Shown in pieces: positions 20,916 to 35,785 of a stretch of DNA of 64,000 bases (position 1 is the stretch's first letter; each line of letters opens with the position of its first letter). The notes under the pieces are model-generated. The model was not told the DNA's origin, did no database searches, and saw only the letters and a program-made list of their open reading frames with translations. A program made the translations under genes and the position numbers. Location of the stretch: contig CP138906.1 in NCBI GenBank assembly GCA_033977085.1, positions 2,790,001 through 2,854,000 of the forward strand, written 5' to 3'. This DNA comes from Apirhabdus apintestini. Its GTDB lineage: Bacteria > Pseudomonadota > Gammaproteobacteria > Enterobacterales > Enterobacteriaceae.

Positions 20916-22298
20916 ATGAAGGCAAAAGCGATAATTTTCGCCTCTGTCCTGCTCGTGGGGTGCCAGGCGACGCAGCGCGACGCCGGCGTTCAACAGCACG
21001 CACAGAGCCTTTCTGCAGCGAGTCAAAATGATGCAGGGAAGCTAGCAGATCGAGCGACATCCGCGCGATGGCTGGATAATAATCTCGCCCTCGCGCAGGA
21101 TCAGGATCTGTGGTCCTTCATTGGCAACGAGCTAAAGATGGGAATTCCGGCCAATAGCCGGGTTCGCGAGCAAAAATTAAAATTTTTAAAAAACAAGAGC
21201 TATCTCCACGATGTGACCTTACGGGCTGAACCGTATATGTACTGGATAGCCGGGCAAATTAAGAAACGTAATATGCCTATGGAACTGGTACTGTTACCCA
21301 TAGTGGAGAGCGCTTTTGATCCCCATGCAACGTCTGCCCGCAGCGCTGCAGGAATTTGGCAAATTATCCCCAGCACGGGGCGTAATTACGGTCTGAAACA
21401 GACCCGGGATTACGATGCACGTCGCGACGTAGAGGCTTCAACGACGGCCGCGCTTAATATCATGCAGCGCCTTAACCGAATGTTTGACGGGGACTGGCTG
21501 CTAACGGTTGCCGCGTATAATAGCGGCGAAGGGCGCGTGTTAAAGGCGATAAAAGCGAATAGAGCCGCAGGGAAACCAACCGACTACTGGTCGCTGTCGT
21601 TGCCCAAAGAGACACAAATCTATATTCCGAAAATGCTGGCGCTGAGCGATATCTTCAAAAACAGCAAACGCTATGGCGTTCGCCTGCCTACCACCAACGG
21701 CAGCCGCGCGCTGGCGCGCGTCAAAGTGACAACGCCGGTCGAAATGACTCAGTTAGCGAGTATGACCGGTATGCCTGTGAGTAAATTGAAGGCATTTAAT
21801 GCTGGTTACAAAGGCAGCGTACTGGGCAAAGGCGGCTCGCAGTATGTTATGGTCCCGCAAAAGCATGTGGCTAAACTGCGCGCATCGCTGGCGTCCAGCG
21901 ATTTTGTTGCCGTAGAGTCGGGGCTTCTGGCAGAAAATAGTAGCCGGACTACAAAAAGCCGTTATACCGTGCAGCGTGGCGATACGCTTAGCGGTATCGC
22001 CGCTAAGCTGAATATGTCGCAGAGCGCTTTGCAGCGGAATAACGGTTTGAACAGCGCACGTATCAAACCAGGGCAAACGTTGACCGTAAGCACTGAGTCC
22101 AAAAGCGTATCTCAACTTGCGAAAAACGATAACAGCATTACTTATCGCGTGCGAAAAGGTGACTCTCTGGCCAGCATCGCAAAAAGGCATGGCGTTAAAA
22201 TTAAAGATTTAATGCGCTGGAATGAGAGTACCGGCAATCTTAAGCCGGGCGATCAGCTTACGCTATATGTTAAGCACGATGCGATGCCTGAAACCTGA
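20916..22298 (+). CDS. mltD: membrane-bound lytic murein transglycosylase D
   Basis: Cleaves peptidoglycan between MurNAc and GlcNAc with 1,6-anhydro ring formation; an outer-membrane lipoprotein. Lipobox LLVGC near residue 16. The SLT domain has the catalytic Glu in VLLPIVESAFDP (about residue 125), with AAGIWQIIPSTGR and AAYNSGEGRV. Two LysM repeats follow (YTVQRGDTLSGIAAKL near 348 and YRVRKGDSLASIAKRHG near 408). 460 residues, intact. The stop codon falls inside a 9-bp tandem repeat. Confidence 0.96.
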   Translation: MKAKAIIFASVLLVGCQATQRDAGVQQHAQSLSAASQNDAGKLADRATSARWLDNNLALAQDQDLWSFIGNELKMGIPANSRVREQKLKFLKNKSYLHDVTLRAEPYMYWIAGQIKKRNMPMELVLLPIVESAFDPHATSARSAAGIWQIIPSTGRNYGLKQTRDYDARRDVEASTTAALNIMQRLNRMFDGDWLLTVAAYNSGEGRVLKAIKANRAAGKPTDYWSLSLPKETQIYIPKMLALSDIFKNSKRYGVRLPTTNGSRALARVKVTTPVEMTQLASMTGMPVSKLKAFNAGYKGSVLGKGGSQYVMVPQKHVAKLRASLASSDFVAVESGLLAENSSRTTKSRYTVQRGDTLSGIAAKLNMSQSALQRNNGLNSARIKPGQTLTVSTESKSVSQLAKNDNSITYRVRKGDSLASIAKRHGVKIKDLMRWNESTGNLKPGDQLTLYVKHDAMPET

Positions 22299-22338
22299 AA
22301 TTCCTGAAATTCCTGAAATTCCTGAAATTCCTGAAATG
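22294..22338. repeat. 9-bp tandem repeat, five copies, starting at the mltD stop
   Basis: CCTGAAATT is repeated four times, then CCTGAAATG. The first unit carries the mltD stop codon, so copy-number change would leave the protein unaltered. Confidence 0.9.
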
Positions 22339-22340
22339 AT

Positions 22341-22370
22341 AAAAAAGCGCCGCTCAAACGGTGCTTTTTT
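22341..22370 (+). terminator. terminator of mltD
   Basis: AAAAAAGC...GCTTTTTT hairpin with an imperfect GC stem (GCGCCG / CGGTGC) just after the tandem repeat. Confidence 0.75.
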
Positions 22371-22372
22371 AT

Positions 22373-22680
22373 TGCCTGTCTCCCTGTAAAAAGCCAGTCT
22401 CCACCAGTTTTGTCCGTTCTTAATGTATTTACTTGAATCCTGTCAATGGGTAGCCGCTCCGATCGTTTAGCGCGTATCTCAACCGCTAGCTATGAAAGCA
22501 ATTTTTGGCTGCGGCGCCTGCAAGGAGTGATTGGGAGAAGATAGGAGTAGTGTTGTTAAGGATAGCAACGTCTGTAATTGCAGCGTCATCTCTGCCAGAG
22601 CGCCCTTCACATCGCGTAACGCGTTAAAATAATCGCCTGGATATCGCTCGTCGGCTACCGTTCTCTACTACGCTTACCGG
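22373..22680. other. gap where yafE lies in Escherichia coli
   Basis: No gene is recognised. In E. coli yafE (a methyltransferase gene) occupies this interval; here no trace of it can be read. Confidence 0.4.
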
Positions 22681-23476
22681 TTAGCGCCGGCCTGGCGTAA
22701 ATTCAACCAGCAAAGGGTTATGATCGGAAGCTCGGGTAACTAATACAGAGGCATCATGCACGGTCAGGCCGCGATAGAAAACAAAATCCAGCGGGCGGCC
22801 AAAAGTCCGGCGGCGGCGGTCGTCCTTAAAACGCACTTCACGCAGCGACATTTCCCGAGAGAAGCGGTAGAGCGCATTCATACGCGGGCGACTCCATGCA
22901 TTGAAATCGCCGGCCATAATAACCGGACCAGAATGCGCCGCTATTTGTTCACCAATCGGTCCTAACTGCTTACTATAAACATCCACGCCGAGGCTAAAAT
23001 TTACGGCATGAATGTTGACGACCATTAAAAGGCGCCCGTCCGGGATGGGATAAACCGTAACCAAGGCTGATTTTGCAAGGCGTAATATTGGCTCTCTTTC
23101 ACGCAGTGGGCAACAATAGACGGGATGAGCTCGAAGCCAGTGTCATTACTCCGGATGGATGCTGCGGCAGTACAAAGGCGGGAACCTGATCGGCGGCTAA
23201 ATAGTTCGTGGTCGCAAAGCGAATCAACTCAGGGGTAGTTTGCGCCTCCTGTAGCAGCACCAAATGCGCTTCTTTGCCAAAATCACGCAGTACGGATAGC
23301 CATTCGGCCCGCTGCTGCTTAAAAATATTCCATACTAATACGCGCAGTGGGCCCTCTCCATTAAGAGGCGCCCCGGAGGGCATCGCCTGGCCAATGCCGA
23401 CCGGAACGCCGGTTGCCATTATCCTTTCCGCTGGCTGACCTGCAACGTAGCGCATAGCGTAGGTTTTTCTTCGCAC
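22681..23476 (-). pseudogene. yafD: endonuclease/exonuclease/phosphatase-family protein YafD, one apparent frameshift
   Basis: A member of the EEP (DNase I-like) fold family. Visible motifs are VLVWNIFKQQ, VLLQEAQ with the metal-binding Glu, IMAGDFNAWSR and the C-terminal SDHNPLLVEF with the catalytic His. The frame breaks at 23127-23133, where the gene strand reads CGAGCTC for CAGCTC. Removing one base joins MTLASAHPVYCCPLREREP and gives about 264 residues. It lies between mltD and yafC, the enterobacterial order. Confidence 0.85.
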
Positions 23477-23668
23477 GATTGATTAATGCCTCTATTTCTT
23501 TTCGACACAATAACGGCCGTTTCTTTCGTTATAGGGTGTTTAGACGTCACTTTCAACGTTACGTTCCCACAACCGCATGTAGTCTCAAAACAGATGACAG
23601 CTTTCTGCCACTGTGCTGAAATGCTAATTATATATAAATCGCATGGCAATTTTGCTTTAGGTGCAATA

Positions 23669-24567
23669 GTGAAAGCAACTTCGGAAGAGCTAATTATTTT
23701 TGTGGCTGTGGTAGAAAGCGGAAGTTTTAGCCGGGCTGCCGAACTGTTAGGGCAGGCGAATTCGGCTATCAGCCGGGCAGTAAAGCGCCTCGAAAATAAA
23801 CTTGAAGTTAACTTGTTAAATCGTACAACGCGTCAGCTCAGTATGACCGAAGAAGGACAGCGCTATTTCAGACGCGCACAGCAAATTCTGCAGGATATGG
23901 CGGCGGCGGAAAATGAATTACAGGAAAGCCGCCGCGCACCTAAAGGGCTGCTGCGAGTTGACGCTGCAACGCCTATCGTTCTACATCTGTTGTTGCCACT
24001 GGTTAAACCCTTTCGTGAACGTTACCCTGATGTGACGCTCTCTTTGGTCTCCTCTGAAACCTTTATCAACTTAATTGAGCGCAAAGTGGATATTGCTATT
24101 CGCGTAGGGGGCTCACAGATTCCAGCCTGCGGGCACGCCCATTATTCAATAGCCTGCGCCGCATCATCGCAACTCATGCCTATCTGGAGCAGTTTGGCCA
24201 TCCTCAATGTGCGGCCGATCTCAATCAGCATTCCTGTCTGGGTTTTAGCGAGCCTGCGTCACTTAATCGGTGGCCGCTTGCCCAGGATGACGGGCAAATG
24301 TATGAGGTTAACCCTTCGCTCTCCTCTAACAGCGGAGAGACAATTAAGCAGCTTTGCCTGCAAGATAACGGCATCGCCTGCTTATCGGATTTTATGGTCG
24401 ATAAGGAAATTGCGCGAGGTGAATTAGTGGAAGTATTACCCGATAAATTGCTTCCCGTCACCATACCATTAAGCGCCGTATATTATAGCGATCGGGCAGT
24501 GAGTACGCGGATCCGGGCATTTATCGATTTCTTAAGCACGAATATTCATAAGACGGATGCTCCATGA
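23669..24567 (+). pseudogene. yafC: LysR-family regulator YafC, one apparent frameshift
   Basis: A LysR-type regulator with its helix-turn-helix in VESGSFSRAAELLGQANSAISRAV (about residues 15-40) and an effector domain ending in FSAVYYSDRAV-like text (LSAVYYSDRAVSTRIRAFIDFL). The GTG at 23669 matches the family start (MKATSEEL). The frame is lost at G5 (24107-24111); one more base restores LTDSSLRARPLFNSL and continues to the stop at 24565-24567, about 299 residues. Divergent from yafD. Confidence 0.87.
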
Positions 24568-24769
24568 AATAGGCAACCCATATAAAAGGCGTTTAACCCC
24601 TTCAATTATTACTATAAAACCACGGCGAACGTTAAACGCGTTGAGATTTTAAAAGCCGGCGATATATCAATGATGCTCTTGCAGGAATTCCAACCGCCTA
24701 CACTGTGTAAACCGTGTAGCTTCATGGTTTTCGCTCCTATGCAACATATTTAGCGGCTAGTAGAAAAGC

Positions 24770-24799
24770 AAAAACCCTGAGCAAGGCTCAGGGTTTTTA
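24770..24799 (-). terminator. terminator of the rRNA operon
   Basis: AACCCTGAGC and GCTCAGGGTT form a hairpin followed by T5 on the minus strand, just beyond the distal tRNA-Asp. Bases 24568-24769 hold no gene that I can see. Confidence 0.85.
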
Positions 24800-24804
24800 A
24801 TAAG

Positions 24805-24881
24805 TGGCGGAACGGACGGGACTCGAACCCGCGACCCCCTGCGTGACAGGCAGGTATTCTAACCAACTGAACTACCGCTCC
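24805..24881 (-). tRNA. aspU: tRNA-Asp (GTC), distal gene of the rRNA operon
   Basis: Identical to the tRNA-Asp at 17894-17970: GGAGCGGTAGTTCAG start, anticodon GTC, encoded CCA. It follows 5S, as aspU does in the rrnH operon of E. coli. Confidence 0.97.
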
Positions 24882-24929
24882 ACCGAATTTTTATTACACC
24901 AGGATATTCCCCGGTTTACTGCAATTAAA

Positions 24930-25048
24930 AGCCTGGCAGTTCCCTACTCTCGCATGGGGAAGCCCCACACTACCATCGGCGCTACGGCGTTTCACTTCTG
25001 AGTTCGGCATGGGGTCAGGTGGGACCACCGCGCTGTCGCCGCCAGGCA
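24930..25048 (-). rRNA. rrf: 5S ribosomal RNA
   Basis: The minus strand starts TGCCTGGCGGCGACAGCG and ends with the pairing ACTGCCAGGC. It contains the conserved CCGAACTCAGAAGTG. Length about 119 bases. Confidence 0.97.
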
Positions 25049-25145
25049 TATTCTGTCACCCGCCGCCGCACTCTCGCGCCGCCACGGGTCTTATCCGTCA
25101 CAAACTGAAAATACTCTCAACCCCTCAAAACACCTTCGGCGTTGT

Positions 25146-28053
<2,908 letters not shown>

Positions 28054-28243
28054 TCACAACCCGAAGATGTCTTCGGACTGCAGGCTTGAGAGACCCATTA
28101 AACGGTTATTCCGTTTATGGATTTTCAATTTTCAGCTTGTTCCGGATTGTTAAAGAGCAAATATCTCAGACCTGACTCCGCCTTCACGGCAAAATCAGCT
28201 TTGAGATACAGTGGCCGGTGACTTTCACTCACAAACCAGCAAG

Positions 28244-28318
28244 TGGCGTCCCCTAGGGGATTCGAACCCCTGTTACCGCCGTGAAAGGGCGGTGTCCTGG
28301 CCTCTAGACGAAGGGGAC
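28244..28318 (-). tRNA. gltW: tRNA-Glu (TTC) in the 16S-23S spacer, one base short
   Basis: The minus strand reads GTCCCCTTCGTCTAGAGG..., with anticodon TTC in CCCTTTCACGG and 3' CCA. At 75 bases it is one short of the enterobacterial tRNA-Glu: the D-arm reads GAGGCCAGGAC where GAGGCCCAGGAC is expected (plus strand 28296-28302). That is a CCAGG site, so I suspect a sequence error. Tandem Ile/Ala tRNAs are absent, marking a Glu-type spacer. Confidence 0.95.
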
Positions 28319-28489
28319 ACGAAAATTGTCTGCCACACATTGTGTGACATTTTCGTGTAGGGTGAGCTTTCGTTAACAGAAAGCGAACGGCTATATCCCG
28401 CCCTTACTCACGCCCAACGCGTAAACGCCTTGCTTCTTTTCTTTCATCAGACAATCTGTGTGAGCACTGCAAAAGACCGTATCTTCAGG

Positions 28490-30028
<1,539 letters not shown>

Positions 30029-30215
30029 AAGTTTGATGCTCAAAGAATTAAACTGTTAGTTCGTAATGAATTAACTGTTGTTCACTCTTGAGACTTGATA
30101 ATCATTTTTCGTCCGAAGACGTTGATATCAGTGCTTTCGAGTGCCCACACAGATTGTCTGATAAATTGTTAAAGAGCAGTTGCGCCGGGCTTTCGCCCCG
30201 GTCGCGAGGTGGCGT

Positions 30216-30243
30216 ATATTACGCTTTCCTCTTTCAGAGTCAA
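30216..30243 (-). promoter_or_regulatory. rRNA operon promoter P2
   Basis: On the minus strand: TTGACT, a 16-base spacer, then TAATAT, closely resembling E. coli rrn P2. It lies about 190 bases upstream of 16S. Confidence 0.8.
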
Positions 30244-30313
30244 CCCCATTTTTCAAGCGTTTTCTCTTTCAGCCCGGCCTTCACTTTCGTCTGCGCCGTG
30301 TCGATGGAGGCGC

Positions 30314-30341
30314 ATTATAGGGACTGCTGCGTCCCTGACAA
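30314..30341 (-). promoter_or_regulatory. rRNA operon promoter P1
   Basis: On the minus strand: TTGTCA, a 16-base spacer, then TATAAT, followed by the GCGCC discriminator typical of stringently controlled rrn P1 promoters. It lies about 100 bases upstream of P2. Confidence 0.88.
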
Positions 30342-30423
30342 GCAAAAATTAAGAAACTTCGCTCAACCGCTCAATTTACGAGCAAAGTCGATGCTAACGT
30401 CTCCGGAAGTGACAAAAGCATAC

Positions 30424-30449
30424 AAAAAGGGCCTGACAGGCCCTTTTTA
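30424..30449 (-). terminator. terminator of clpB
   Basis: AAAAAGGGCCTG / CAGGCCCTTTTT is a near-perfect inverted repeat with T runs on both strands, just after the clpB stop. Confidence 0.85.
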
Positions 30450-30463
30450 CTTTTATAAAGCGC

Positions 30464-33036
30464 TTACTGCGTGGCAATGATGCGATCGTCTTTCACTGTA
30501 AGCTCTATAGGTTTACCAGGAAGCAACTCGCCAGACAGTATTTGCTGCGCCAGCGGGTTTTCTATCTGCTGCTGTATCGCTCTTTTTAAAGGGCGAGCAC
30601 CATAAACCGGATCGTAGCCATTCTGACCCAGCAATTTAAGCGCCTCTTCGGAAACGTTTACAGTGTAACCGCGGTCTTCAAGACGCTGATACAAACGCTG
30701 AAGCTGAATTTGCGCAATAGAAGCAATATGGCGCTCGCCCAAGGGATGAAAGACGACAACTTCATCGATACGGTTAATAAATTCAGGGCGGAAGCTGTGG
30801 CTCACAACGCCGAGAACCAACTCTTTCATTTCGCCATAATCCAGGTTGCCAAATCGTTCCTGAATAATGTCCGATCCCAGATTCGAGGTCATAATTACAA
30901 CCGTATTTCTGAAATCGACCGTGCGCCCCTGCCCATCAGTTAAGCGGCCATCATCCAGAACCTGCAGCAAAATATTAAATACATCTGGATGCGCTTTCTC
31001 TACTTCGTCCAGCAAAATGACAGAATAAGGACGACGACGAACCGCCTCCGTCAAATATCCCCCTCTTCATACCCTACATAGCCGGGAGGAGCACCCACCA
31101 GACGTGATACAGAGTGTTTCTCCATAAATTCAGACATATCGATGCGCACCATGGCATCGTCGCTATCAAACATGAAGTTCGCCAATGCCTTGCAAAGCTC
31201 GGTTTTACCAACCCCGGTAGGGCCAAGGAACATAAATGAACCAATAGGCCGATTCGGATCAGCAAGCCCGGCCCGACTACGACGGATCGCATTCGATACT
31301 GCTTCAACTGCTTCATTCTGGCCAATGACTCGCGTATGAAGTTCCTGCTCCATCCGCAGCAGCTTGTCGCGTTCGCTTTCCATCATGCGTGAAACCGGAA
31401 TGCCCGTCCAGCGCGCCAGTACCTCGGCAATCTCAGCATCAGTGACGCGGTTACGCAACAGGCGCATTGTTTTCCCTTCCGTCTGCGTTGCGGTTTCAAG
31501 CTGTTTTTCTAAATCAGGGATTGTGCCATATTGCAGTTCAGACATACGCCCAAGATCGCCGATACGCCGGGCCTGCTCCATCGCAATTTTCGCCTGTTCA
31601 AGCTCGGCTTTAATTGTCTGCGTACCAGACAAAGAAGCCTTTTCCGCTTTCCATTCTTCCTCTAAAGTCGAGTATTGACGCTCTTTGTCAGATAGCTCTT
31701 CGTTTAGCATATCCAGCCTTTTTTGCTGGCCTCGTCCGACTCTTTTAATAATGCCTGTTGTTCAAGCTTGAGTCTGAATAATACGCCTGTCTAATCGATC
31801 TAACTCTTCTGGCTTGGAGTCAATCTGCATACGGATACTTGACGCTGCCTCATCAATTAAATCGATGGCTTTGTCCGGCAATTGCCTGTCAGCAATGTAG
31901 CGATGCGACAAAGTGGCCGCCGCAACAATAGCTGGGTCAGTAATTTGAACGTGATGATGCAATTCATAGCGTTCTTTCAAACCGCGCAAAATCGCAATCG
32001 TATCTTCTACCGTCGGCTCCGCTACAAATACTTTTTGGAAACGCCGCTCTAACGCTGCATCCTTTTCAATGTACTGGCGATATTCATCAAGTGTAGTTGC
32101 ACCGACGCAGTGCAGCTCGCCGCGCGCAAGGGCGGGTTTAAGCATGTTTCCGGCGTCCATTGCGCCGTCTGCTTTACCGGCTCCAACCATAGTATGTAAT
32201 TCATCGATGAATAGAATGACATTACCTTCTTGTTTTGCCAGGTCGTTGAGCACGCCTTTTAAGCGCTCTTCAAATTCACCGCGATATTTAGCACCTGCCA
32301 CCAGCGCGCCCATGTCAAGCGCCAGCACGCGGCGTCCTTTCAGCCCTTCCGGAACTTCGCCGTTAATAATTCGCTGCGCCAGCCCTTCAACAATGGCAGT
32401 CTTGCCGACGCCGGGTTCCCCAATTAATACTGGGTTGTTTTTTGTTCTACGCTGGAGAACCTGAATTGTACGGCGTATTTCTTCGTCACGGCCAATCACC
32501 GGATCCAGCTTGCCCTGCTCTGCCCGCTCGGTCAGATCTACAGTGTATTTCTTAAGCGCCTGCCGCTGATCTTCCGCCCCTTGATCGTTCACGCTTTCAC
32601 CTCCACGCATTTTTTCTATGGCCTGAGAAATATTCGCCGCGGTCGCGCCAGCGGATTTTAAGAGGTCGGTTAATGAGCCATGCGACTCCAGCGCCGCCAG
32701 TACAAACAGTTCGGAAGAAATAAAATTATCGTTGCGTTTCTGTGCCAATTTATCGCACAGATTCAATACCCGAATAAGATCCTGCGACGGCTGGACATCG
32801 CCACCCGTACCCTCAACCTGCGGTAAACGACTTAATGCCTGCTCTATGGCCGTACCCAATTGTCCGGCATTTATGCCAGCCGAGGTCAACAGGGGCGCAA
32901 CGGAACCTCCTTCTTGCTTTAATAAAGCGCTCATAAGGTGAAGAGGTTCGATAAATTGATTGTCGTGCCCAAGTGCAAGAGACTGGGCATCGGCGAGGGC
33001 AAGCTGGAATTTATTAGTAAGACGATCCAGACGCAT
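30464..33036 (-). pseudogene. clpB: ClpB disaggregase chaperone, three apparent frameshifts
   Basis: Hsp100 disaggregase that works with DnaK/GrpE. The N-domain, first AAA+ module (Walker A GEPGVGKTA, Walker B VILFIDELH), middle coiled coil and second AAA+ module (GPTGVGKTE, VILLDEVEKAHPDV) are all present. Breaks are an extra base at 31770-31776 (gene strand CAGACTC for CAGCTC; repair gives IIQLKLEQQAL), A6 at 31719-31724 and G5 at 31059-31063 (repair gives YEEGGYLTEAVRRR). The ATG at 33036 follows GGGAGGAG. Repaired length is about 857 residues, as expected, so the gene is probably intact. Confidence 0.92.
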
Positions 33037-33075
33037 AACTCCTCCCATGAATAGGTCAAAATTGCTACTGGAGAT

Positions 33076-33104
33076 TAAATGAGGCCATCCCTTAATTATT
33101 CAAG
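33076..33104 (-). promoter_or_regulatory. sigma-32 heat-shock promoter of clpB
   Basis: On the minus strand CTTGAA, 14-15 bases, then a CCTCATTTA-like -10 element. This resembles the sigma-32 pattern (CTTGAA / CCCCATNT) and lies 40-70 bases upstream of clpB. Confidence 0.6.
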
Positions 33105-33170
33105 GTTAACCCCGCAATAAATATGCTAAGAACGTAATATTTGCCGGGGAGCCTGCGGCCATGATTTATA

Positions 33171-33896
33171 TCAGCCAAATAAAGCTTGCCATCCGACCGG
33201 TTGTTCCATCACGACGCCAGGAAAAAATGTTCTTTGTTCCGTATAGGTACAGCGCTCTCCGCCATACACTTGCCGCACGCCAATATTAGCTAACCGCTGG
33301 CGTGCAAGAAGATAGAGATTACCCAGAAATTTATCGCCTTTCGTATTAAATGCAGATTCCGCCTCGGGAGCCTGCGCCATAAAAGCTGCGCGCACTTCGG
33401 CTCCCACTTCAAAGGCCTGCGGCCCAATAGCCGGCCCCATCCAGGCAATGATATTTTCAGGTTTATCATTAAAACAGGCGACCGTTGACTCAAGCACGCC
33501 TGCACACAATCCGCGCCAGCCGGCATGTGCTGCTGCGACTTCAGTGCCATCAGCATTACAAAAAAGCACCGGCAGGCAGTCCGCCGTCATAACGGCACAG
33601 ATAGTTCCTGGCCTATTCGTCCAACTGGCATCCGCCTTGCAATCGGCGGGCACCGTCCCGTCCAGTTTTAATACTCTAGTTCCGTGCACTTGTTCCAGCC
33701 AGACAGGAGCATTCGGCATATGCGCGGCTTTGCACAAACGGCGCCGATTTTCTTCAACATGGCCACTTAGATCGCCGCAGCGATCGCCTAAGTTAAGTGA
33801 ATCCCAGGGCGCAGCGCTGACCCCGCCGTTTCGGGTAGAGCTGCAAGCTGCTACGCCGGATGGTAAAGGCCATTGAGGAATGATTAATGGAGTCAT
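33171..33896 (-). CDS. yfiH: multicopper-oxidase-like purine nucleoside/polyphenol enzyme YfiH (PgeF)
   Basis: A DUF152-family protein of 241 residues; homologues act on purine nucleosides or as peptidoglycan editing factor. The zinc ligands are visible: His in WLEQVHGTRV, Cys in VMTADCLPVLFC and His in AAHAGWRGLCAG. Its start overlaps the rluD stop by four bases, so the two are cotranscribed. It precedes clpB as in E. coli. Intact. Confidence 0.93.
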   Translation of the reverse strand: MTPLIIPQWPLPSGVAACSSTRNGGVSAAPWDSLNLGDRCGDLSGHVEENRRRLCKAAHMPNAPVWLEQVHGTRVLKLDGTVPADCKADASWTNRPGTICAVMTADCLPVLFCNADGTEVAAAHAGWRGLCAGVLESTVACFNDKPENIIAWMGPAIGPQAFEVGAEVRAAFMAQAPEAESAFNTKGDKFLGNLYLLARQRLANIGVRQVYGGERCTYTEQRTFFPGVVMEQPVGWQALFG

Positions 33897-34874
33897 AGCC
33901 AGTCAACCCGATCTTTATGCTCTTCAAAATCAGCGCGCAGCGCATCAATTAAATCCACCATATCCTGTGGGATTGGCGCATGCCACTCCATCTCAATGCC
34001 GCTAATAGGATGGTATAGACGCAACATAGTGGCATGTAATGCCTGGCGATCGAATTTCCTGAGCGCTTCAATAAACTGTTGTGAAGCCCCTTTTGGCGGG
34101 CGAGGGCGGCCGCCATAAACTTGATCGCCCACCAGCGGATGGGTGATGTGCGCCATGTGAACACGGATCTGATGAGTCCGCCCCGTTTCCAGACGCAAAC
34201 GTAAACGGGTATGAATGCGAAAGTGCTCCATAATACGATAGTGCGTAGTAGCCGGTTTGCCCATGGGATGGACCGCCATATGGGTTCGTTTCGTTGGATG
34301 ACGGCTAATTGGTTCATTGACCGAGCCACCTGCGGTCATATGCCCAATCGCCACAGCTTCATATTCGCGCGTAATTTCACGTAACTGCAGTGATTCCACC
34401 AGCCGCGTCTGCGCCGGTATGGTTTTCGCTACTACCATCAGTCCCGTAGTATCTTTATCCAAACGGTGCACAATGCCGGCGCGCGGTACATCCGCAATCG
34501 GTGGATAATAATACAATAGCGCATTCAGCACCGTTCCGTCCGGGTTACCCGCGCCCGGATGAACCACTAAATCCCGTGGTTTGTTAATAACAATAATATC
34601 GCTATCTTCATAAACGATATTCAGCGGGATATTTTGCGGCTCAAAGCGAGCATCCTCTTCAATTTCTGCCTGAATAGAAACCTGCTCACCGCCCAGCATC
34701 TTTTCTTTTGGCGTTGTGCACACGTTCCCGTTAACCTGTACCCGCTGGTCCAAAATCCATTCTTTAATACGAGACCGGGAATAATCCGGAAACAATTCGG
34801 CCAGAGCCTGATCTAAACGCTGCCCGAGCCTGCGATTCGGACACCGTTGCGGTAAGTTGTATCTGTTGCGACAT
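33893..34874 (-). pseudogene. rluD: 23S rRNA pseudouridine synthase RluD, one apparent frameshift
   Basis: Makes pseudouridines 1911, 1915 and 1917 in helix 69 of 23S rRNA. It has an N-terminal S4 domain (SRSRIKEWILDQRVQVNG) and the catalytic Asp in VHRLDKDTTGLMV. From the ATG at 34874 (MSQQIQLTATVSESQ) the frame breaks at 34826-34832, where the gene strand reads CAGGCTC for CAGCTC. Removing one G restores SQLGQRLDQALAELFPDYSRSR. Repaired length is about 326 residues. Divergent from bamD. Confidence 0.93.
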
Positions 34875-35004
34875 AGATAGCTTCTTCGTTAACGTTGGGT
34901 TTTCCGGCTTCGCCGGTTAATATAGTGTGCTATTGTAGCTGGTCTTTATCGGGAGCTTCACGGAGAGTCTCCCTGAATAACATTCTGAGGAAAGTCAAAA
35001 CGTC

Positions 35005-35748
35005 ATGACGCGCATGAAATATCTGGCGGCAGCCGCCATGCTGAGCCTGGCTCTAGCCGGTTGCTCCAGCTCAAAAGATGAGGTTCCTGACAGCGCCCCT
35101 TCTGAGATCTACGCGACGGCTCAGCAAAAACTGCAGGACGGTAACTGGAAAGCAGCGATAACGCAACTGGAAGCGCTGGATAATCGCTATCCTTTCGGCC
35201 CCTATTCACAGCAGGTGCAGCTTGATCTTATCTATGCGTACTACAAAAATGCCGATCTGCCTTTAGCCCAGGCGGCGATCGATCGCTTCATGCGCCTGAA
35301 TCCCACCCATCCCAATATTGACTATGTATTGTACATGCGCGGCTTAACCGATATGGCGATGGACGATAGTGCACTACAGGGTTTCTTTGGCGTCGATCGT
35401 TCAGATCGCGATCCTCAGCACGCCCGCGACGCTTTCAATGATTTCTCGAAGCTGGTACGCGGCTATCCTAATAGCCAATATGCCACGGATGCGACAAAAC
35501 GTTTGGTCTTCCTTAAAGACCGCCTGGCAAAGTATGAACTTTCCGTTGCGGATTACTATACGCGTCGCGGTGCATGGATTGCAGTAGTTAATCGCGTTGA
35601 GGGCATGCTGCGCGATTTTCCTGATACGCAGGCGACACGAGACGGTCTGAAGCTGATGGAAAACGCGTATCGCCAATTACAGCTTGATGCTCAGGCTGAA
35701 AAAGTAGCCAAAATTATCGCGGCAAATGGCAATCACGTGAAAGACTAA
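35005..35748 (+). CDS. bamD: outer-membrane assembly lipoprotein BamD
   Basis: Essential component of the BAM complex that inserts beta-barrels into the outer membrane. Signal peptide with lipobox LALAGCSS, then five TPR-like repeats (YATAQQKLQDGNWKAA, DLIYAYYKNADLPLAQ and others). 247 residues, intact. The upstream AGGAAAG and ATG at 35005 define the start. Confidence 0.96.
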   Translation: MTRMKYLAAAAMLSLALAGCSSSKDEVPDSAPSEIYATAQQKLQDGNWKAAITQLEALDNRYPFGPYSQQVQLDLIYAYYKNADLPLAQAAIDRFMRLNPTHPNIDYVLYMRGLTDMAMDDSALQGFFGVDRSDRDPQHARDAFNDFSKLVRGYPNSQYATDATKRLVFLKDRLAKYELSVADYYTRRGAWIAVVNRVEGMLRDFPDTQATRDGLKLMENAYRQLQLDAQAEKVAKIIAANGNHVKD

Positions 35749-35754
35749 GGCGCT

Positions 35755-35785
35755 CCGGTGAGAGGCCTTATTTTTGTCTCTCACC
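35755..35785 (+). terminator. possible terminator after bamD
   Basis: CGGTGAGAG / CTCTCACCG forms a hairpin with T5 in the loop region rather than after it, so this is a weak candidate. Confidence 0.35.

Noticed and set aside
22373..22680. A yafE remnant
   Set aside because: No methyltransferase-like frame can be read on either strand.
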